In this document: one piece after another, positions 6,517-10,335 of the stretch
Layout of the letters: each line of letters starts with the position of its first letter
Numbering within the stretch: the stretch's first letter is position 1
Source: Chitinispirillaceae bacterium
GTDB taxonomy: Bacteria > Fibrobacterota > Chitinivibrionia > Chitinivibrionales > Chitinispirillaceae
Direction: 5' to 3'
DNA: 10,335 nt
NCBI GenBank assembly: GCA_016926315.1
Contig: JAFGOU010000223.1
Coordinates: 1-10,335 of the forward strand
Translations under genes and position numbers: made by a program
Notes under the pieces: generated by a model
Databases searched by the model: none
Told to the model about the DNA's origin: nothing
Seen by the model: the letters and a program-made list of their open reading frames with translations, nothing else

Positions 6517-9105
6517 ATGATTTTTAAAAACATTGTAGCGGTATGCGTGTGTACCGCATCTGCTTTTTCACAGACCTATTATGTCTCTCCGACAGGGAGC
6601 GATAACAACCCGGGAACCGAGGCTCTTCCGTTAAAAACCGTCACAAAAGCGCGCGATGTCGTGCAAACGGTCAATGCAAACATGACCGGAGATATCACGG
6701 TCTATCTGCGGGGCGGTCGATACGAACTTACATCACCCATTTCCTTCAATACAAGAGATGGCGGTACGAATGGTCATCGTGTCATTTATGCGGCGTACGG
6801 CGGTGAGGCACCTGTTTTCAGCGGCGGCAGGCAAGTTACGGGGTGGACACCGGTTTCCGGAAGTAACTATTATGTGGCCGATGTTCCAGTATCGGCGGAT
6901 TATTTCAGACAGTTGTATGTCAATGGCGTAAGGGCTTACCGAGCATCAAGTCCGTGGAGAACCGGGGTATCCTACTATAACAATCCGTCTACGTCCGAAA
7001 CACATGACGGGGTGAATTTTTCAACTTCAGATATCAAGAATTATTCCAACCCTACCGATGTCAGGTTGTTTCACCTTTACTCCTTCAAGGTCGATGAATG
7101 GCCGGTGGTACGCATAGTGCAAAACGGCAGTTATTATGCGATCCAGTGCGCACAGCCCCATTTCCAGATCAGGGTTGATTATGGCGCAGCCTATTTGTCG
7201 CCCACACATCGGTTCATGATTGTCAATGCCTTTGAGGAATTGGACAAGCCGGGCGAATGGTACCACAACAGGGCAACCGGTACGGTCTATTACTATCCCT
7301 ATCCGGATGAAAACATGAGCTCGGCGGAAGTGTATGCCCCGGTAGTGGATGCCGACCACCTCGTGAAATTTGAGGGCGGTTCCACCTCCAATAAAGTGAA
7401 AAATATTACGCTGCAGGGGATAACCTTTGAACACGGCAACTGGCTGTTTCCCAGGGACTACTTTATCGGCGGGTCGCAGGCCGAGGCACTGTATGCGGCA
7501 AGCGGCAAACATCCTGCGTATACCTATGGCTTTGAAGTACCTGGTAGTATCACCCTGAACCACACCGATGGAATCAGGATTTTGAAAAACACGGTGCGTC
7601 ATATGGCCAATTGCGGCGTGCATATCTATAATGACGCCTCAAACACCCTGATTCAGGGGAACGTGTTCCATGACCTGACCGGTGCAGGGGTGGCAATAGG
7701 CAGATGGCTGGGAACGTATCTGGACAATGACATACCCGGAGAAACGCGCCTTGTGGATAACACGATTGACAACAACCTGATAGAGGATGTGGGCCGCGAT
7801 TACATGCAGGCTACAGGAATCAGTCTCATGCCGGCCTTAAGAACTACCATTACCCACAACTACGTCAATAACTGCGGGTACATGGGAATCCATACCAGGA
7901 TGCAGGTTAATAACAGTTATCCTGATCCAGATCCTGTGGATATAAGCCAGAATATCGGTGAATCGTACATCGCATTCAACAAAGTAGGTCAGGCAGCCTG
8001 GGCAAAACTCTATGAAATTGGCGATAATGGATCCATTTACAATTACGGCCCGACAAAAGGAACTCATGTATATAGGAATTATATAATGAGTAACTCTTCC
8101 ACCAATGCAGGTATTTATAATGACAATGACAGCTACATGATAACGTATGAGGAAAATGTCATTCTCAAGCCTATCTGGTTGTCTGAGCGCGGGGTGAATT
8201 CAAACAGTTCAACCTACTTTACCAACAATTACGGCACACCGGGGGCACCCGGCTCCAACGCCATCATTTCCGGTTATACGCAGCTTTCAGGCACCAATCC
8301 GAGCTCCTGGCCGCAGACAGCACAAACTATCGCAAACGCCGCAGGTCTGGAACCGGCGTATGCTTCTCTAATTAATAAAGTCCCTGAAACGCCGGCCTAT
8401 GATTATCTGAATCAACGCAATAATCGGGCTATGAATATTACCGAAAAGAGCGGCGGTTGGAGCTTTTTGGAAAGGTCATACGATGGTACTATCTCTACTG
8501 GCGAAGCGCAAAACACGGGAACCGAGGCCTGGATCGAATATCATCTGGGCGGAAATTATAACAATTTTGTGTTCCTGCTTACGGAAGATAATTATGGTAC
8601 AAGCGAGGTGACAGAGTGGAAGGTCCAAAGATGGAGTTCGAGCCAGAACTTCTGGATTGATATCATGCCGTATCAATCATCAGGTGTTCATACGGAACAG
8701 GCCTATAGACCTGCATCAACAATTGCAACGACCGATATCAGATTGTATCTAAGAAATACTAATTCCGGTGGAACGGTTGGATTTCAGGAATTTGTCTGCG
8801 AAGGAGTTCGTGAAAACAGTTCTGACCTGAACCAGATCACCACCCAACCGCTGCACGACATTAGTATTGCACCAGCTAAAAACGGGATCCGGATCAACCA
8901 CCAGCCAGTCTCATTGAATGTCAAGTCGCCCTCTTTATCAGTATTCAGCCTGCTGGGGAAGCAGCTGGGATTCATGGAATCAATTCCCCATGGTTATTCA
9001 ATCTGGAGACAACCTGCGAGAACAACGCCTATTGGAATTTATCTTGTAAAAGTAAAATGGCCGGATGGCACATCAATAACCAAGAGAATAGTGGTAGTCA
9101 AATAG
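6517..9105 (+). CDS. Secreted GH141-like right-handed beta-helix glycosidase with discoidin-like module and sorting tail
   Basis: This is an 862-residue protein with a good GGAGG site 6 nt before the ATG. Residues 1-19 form a signal peptide. Residues from 20 open with YYVSPTGSDNNPGTEALPLK, the usual start of secreted beta-helix enzymes. Blocks such as ITVYLRGGRYELTSPISF, FSGGRQVTGW, FRQLYVNGVRAYRA and GEWYHNRATGTVYYYP match the GH141 pattern, including its insertion domain (about 120-285). Residues about 290-570 are helical-rung repeats (NITLQGITFEHGNW, IRILKNTVRHM, TLIQGNVFHDL, ITHNYVNNCG). Asp503 in GDNGSIYNYG and Asp536 in GIYNDNDS are candidate catalytic acids by comparison with characterised GH141 members; this alignment is by memory. 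Residues about 635-762 look like an F5/8-type-C fold, and about 780-862 are the sorting tail (LSVFSLLGKQLG, PIGIYLVKVKWPDG, IVVVK). Known GH141 enzymes act as alpha-L-fucosidases or xylanases, which fits the GH29 neighbour. Another beta-helix glycosidase family remains possible. Confidence 0.78.
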   Translation: MIFKNIVAVCVCTASAFSQTYYVSPTGSDNNPGTEALPLKTVTKARDVVQTVNANMTGDITVYLRGGRYELTSPISFNTRDGGTNGHRVIYAAYGGEAPVFSGGRQVTGWTPVSGSNYYVADVPVSADYFRQLYVNGVRAYRASSPWRTGVSYYNNPSTSETHDGVNFSTSDIKNYSNPTDVRLFHLYSFKVDEWPVVRIVQNGSYYAIQCAQPHFQIRVDYGAAYLSPTHRFMIVNAFEELDKPGEWYHNRATGTVYYYPYPDENMSSAEVYAPVVDADHLVKFEGGSTSNKVKNITLQGITFEHGNWLFPRDYFIGGSQAEALYAASGKHPAYTYGFEVPGSITLNHTDGIRILKNTVRHMANCGVHIYNDASNTLIQGNVFHDLTGAGVAIGRWLGTYLDNDIPGETRLVDNTIDNNLIEDVGRDYMQATGISLMPALRTTITHNYVNNCGYMGIHTRMQVNNSYPDPDPVDISQNIGESYIAFNKVGQAAWAKLYEIGDNGSIYNYGPTKGTHVYRNYIMSNSSTNAGIYNDNDSYMITYEENVILKPIWLSERGVNSNSSTYFTNNYGTPGAPGSNAIISGYTQLSGTNPSSWPQTAQTIANAAGLEPAYASLINKVPETPAYDYLNQRNNRAMNITEKSGGWSFLERSYDGTISTGEAQNTGTEAWIEYHLGGNYNNFVFLLTEDNYGTSEVTEWKVQRWSSSQNFWIDIMPYQSSGVHTEQAYRPASTIATTDIRLYLRNTNSGGTVGFQEFVCEGVRENSSDLNQITTQPLHDISIAPAKNGIRINHQPVSLNVKSPSLSVFSLLGKQLGFMESIPHGYSIWRQPARTTPIGIYLVKVKWPDGTSITKRIVVVK

Positions 9106-9128
9106 CCTTTGTTGACAAGGAGAGTAGT

Positions 9129-9220
9129 ATGAAGCGGATACCATTAGTATCGTTTGGAAGGATTTGGGCCTGTCACCGGGTGTCCATATCGTAAAAGTCA
9201 ATACGATCGCTGAAGAATAG
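9129..9220 (+). pseudogene. Relic of a secreted protein: intact RBS and start, frame-shifted sorting-tail end
   Basis: AAGGAG (9117-9122) stands 6 nt before an ATG at 9129. The frame opens with MKRIPLVSFGRIW and stops after 21 codons (TAA at 9192). In another frame, bases 9128-9217 read a typical sorting-tail end, SIVWKDLGLSPGVHIVKV followed by NTIAEE and a stop at 9218. The likeliest reading is a gene that lost its middle by deletion and is now out of frame. The remaining bases 9221-9337 show nothing I recognise beyond the T run at 9326-9333. Confidence 0.5.
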
Positions 9221-9344
9221 GAGACGGTTGCAGCCTGGACAATCCGGCAAGAGCTATCTGCGGAAAGTGCGCAGGCAGGGTAAAAACATTCTGGATAAAA
9301 ACAGCAAAAGTACCGTGAACCAGTTCTTTTTTTAACCATGTATG

Positions 9345-9351
9345 AAGGAGG
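9345..9351 (+). promoter_or_regulatory. Ribosome binding site that sets the start of the metallopeptidase-like gene
   Basis: AAGGAGG lies 4 nt before the ATG at 9356. It lies downstream of an in-frame ATG at 9338, so 9356 is the better start; translation from there begins directly with a signal peptide. Confidence 0.75.
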
Positions 9352-9355
9352 TATC

Positions 9356-10189
9356 ATGAAATTCCCGCCATTTATCACCATTGCAGCGTTACTCCTGACC
9401 TTCAACGCGGTGGTTTCCGCCCAATACAGCGGAAAAATCACCTATACCCTTTACCGCGCGTCGAATCCGACTCAGGCGCAGTTGGATGCCTATGCAAGAA
9501 TCCAGAAGGCGATGGATTCCGCTCTCGGATACTACAACAAATACACGCCGCTTACCAAAGCCCTGAAGGTCTATTATGATCCGAATGTGCCTACCGCCCA
9601 AGCCAGTTTTGCCGGAACGATCAGTTTCGGTGCCATATCTTCCATGGTGGTGCACACGGCGATGCATGAAATGGCGCACACGTTCGGCATAGGCACAACG
9701 TCACAGTGGGGAAGCAGGGTTCAGAATAGGGTTTTTACCGGCACCAATGCAACCAGGATGTTACGGCAGATCATGAATGATCCCGATACGGTGCTCAATG
9801 CCGATAATATGCATTTCTGGCCGTATGGTCTTAACTATGCGCGTGAAGTCAGGTCGTACCAGGATCTTATCGATCATTGCAAAATGGTAACCGCGATTTA
9901 TACGGATCTGTTCGGCCCGGTGGAAATCGTTGGCGGACCGATAAACGGCGGACGAATCAATGATCCCATAAGAATTGTAAACGGGTGCCTAGTGCTGAAC
10001 CGGTCTCTTTTAGGCAAAGGGATTCCGGCCGGCGTTACCATAACCGATTTGCGGGGACGGAGGGTTGTGCCGGAACCGGTGAAGGCGACAGGAAATCATA
10101 TTAAAATCGATGGGCTCGCGCGGGGAGTGTATGTTTTGAAACTATATGCTGGAAAACAGGCGGTGAACAGGCCTTTTGTGGTCGAGTAG
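9356..10189 (+). CDS. Secreted HExxH zinc-metallopeptidase-like protein with sorting tail
   Basis: This is a 277-residue protein. Residues 1-22 form a signal peptide ending VSAQ. The catalytic-looking motif HEMAHTFGIGT (His104, Glu105, His108, Gly111) resembles the metzincin zinc motif HExxHxxGxxH/D, but the position of the third ligand is Thr114. A conserved-looking segment NMHFWPYGLNYAREV (His153) might supply another ligand. The remaining domain (about 23-190) is small for a peptidase and includes DHCKMVTAIYTDLFG. Residues about 203-277 are the sorting tail (VTITDLRGRRV, ARGVYVLKLYAGKQAVNRPFVVE). It is exported and probably binds zinc; whether it cuts protein is not certain, and its natural target is unknown. 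I recall similar HEMAHTxGIG domains in secreted proteins of polysaccharide-degrading bacteria, often joined to lectin domains, but cannot name a family. A terminator after the gene is not evident; only a weak CCGG/CCGG pairing is seen at 10198-10213. Confidence 0.7.
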   Translation: MKFPPFITIAALLLTFNAVVSAQYSGKITYTLYRASNPTQAQLDAYARIQKAMDSALGYYNKYTPLTKALKVYYDPNVPTAQASFAGTISFGAISSMVVHTAMHEMAHTFGIGTTSQWGSRVQNRVFTGTNATRMLRQIMNDPDTVLNADNMHFWPYGLNYAREVRSYQDLIDHCKMVTAIYTDLFGPVEIVGGPINGGRINDPIRIVNGCLVLNRSLLGKGIPAGVTITDLRGRRVVPEPVKATGNHIKIDGLARGVYVLKLYAGKQAVNRPFVVE

Positions 10190-10228
10190 CGGTTGTCCGG
10201 AAAACATCCCGGTACTCACAAAAATGAG

Positions 10229-10335
10229 GTCGAGTAAACCGCGGGAGTCTCCCCCGCAGCTTCTCACAGAACCGTGCTTGAACCTCTCGATTCATGCCTC
10301 CCATCCTGGTCGGCGCCCTTCGGGTCCCGATTACA
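10229..10335 (-). mobile_element. 3' end of a group II intron (domains V and VI), continuing beyond the window
   Basis: On the - strand, bases 10302-10271 read as domain V: a GAATC/GGTTC stem closed by a GAGA tetraloop, ending GCACGGTTC. Bases 10262-10236 form the domain VI hairpin (AGCTGCGGG with CCCGCGGTTT), followed by an A at 10235 suited as branch point and the end CTCGAC, so the 3' splice boundary is near 10229. The usual 34-nt domain V opens GAGCCGTATG; here it opens GAGGCATG and is 32 nt long, so the AGC catalytic triad appears altered. If the intron encodes a reverse transcriptase, that gene lies to the right of the window. No protein-coding part is visible here. Confidence 0.7.

Noticed and set aside
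9310..9335. Terminator candidate GAACCAGTTC followed by seven or eight T.
   Set aside because: The stem would leave a 2-nt loop; with a realistic loop only 3 pairs remain.
10101..10304. Short - strand open frame at the right end.
   Set aside because: It runs through domains V and VI of the intron and into the metallopeptidase-like gene; explained by the intron RNA structure.

Overview
The window looks like part of a plant- or algal-polysaccharide degradation locus from a bacterium of, or near, the Fibrobacterota. Two observations point there. One gene encodes a regulator of the TIGR02147/DUF4423 family, which is strongly expanded in Fibrobacter. Five of the seven proteins are exported and end in a C-terminal module of about 70-80 residues resembling the Por/type IX secretion (T9SS) sorting tail, which Fibrobacterota share with Bacteroidota. 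The lineage call is inference from family content; there is no rRNA or other marker gene here.

Layout, all genes on the + strand: (1) bases 1-411, the 3' end of a CE1/PHB-depolymerase-like esterase with a sorting tail. (2) 497-1729, a second secreted esterase of the BD-FAE (feruloyl/acetyl-xylan esterase) type, also tailed. (3) 1730-1947, a spacer holding a perfect short dyad upstream of the next pair. (4) 1948-2775, the TIGR02147 regulator, overlapping by 4 bp with (5) 2772-4391, a lipoprotein made of a carboxypeptidase-regulatory-like domain, DUF2341 and a LamG/concanavalin-like domain. (6) 4386-4564, a 163-bp MITE-like element with terminal inverted repeats and an 8-bp target duplication, inserted exactly over the lipoprotein stop codon. 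(7) 4565-4726, a structured leader. (8) 4727-6445, a GH29 alpha-L-fucosidase with an F5/8-type-C module and a tail. (9) 6517-9105, a GH141-like right-handed beta-helix glycosidase with a tail. (10) 9129-9220, a small gene relic that still has an RBS, a start and a sorting-tail end. (11) 9356-10189, a secreted HExxH metallopeptidase-like protein with a tail. (12) 10229-10335, the 3' end (domains V and VI) of a group II intron on the - strand, running off the right edge.

Together the enzymes suggest extracellular removal of acyl groups (two esterases) and of fucose or related sugars (GH29, GH141-like) from a decorated polysaccharide such as a hemicellulose or pectin. The lipoprotein's LamG domain could bind glycans at the cell surface. 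The regulator/lipoprotein pair is translationally coupled and sits in the middle of the enzyme genes, so it may link surface carbohydrate contact to control of the locus; this last point is inference. The region also carries clear marks of mobile-element activity and decay: the MITE-like insertion, the gene relic and the intron end with an altered domain V.
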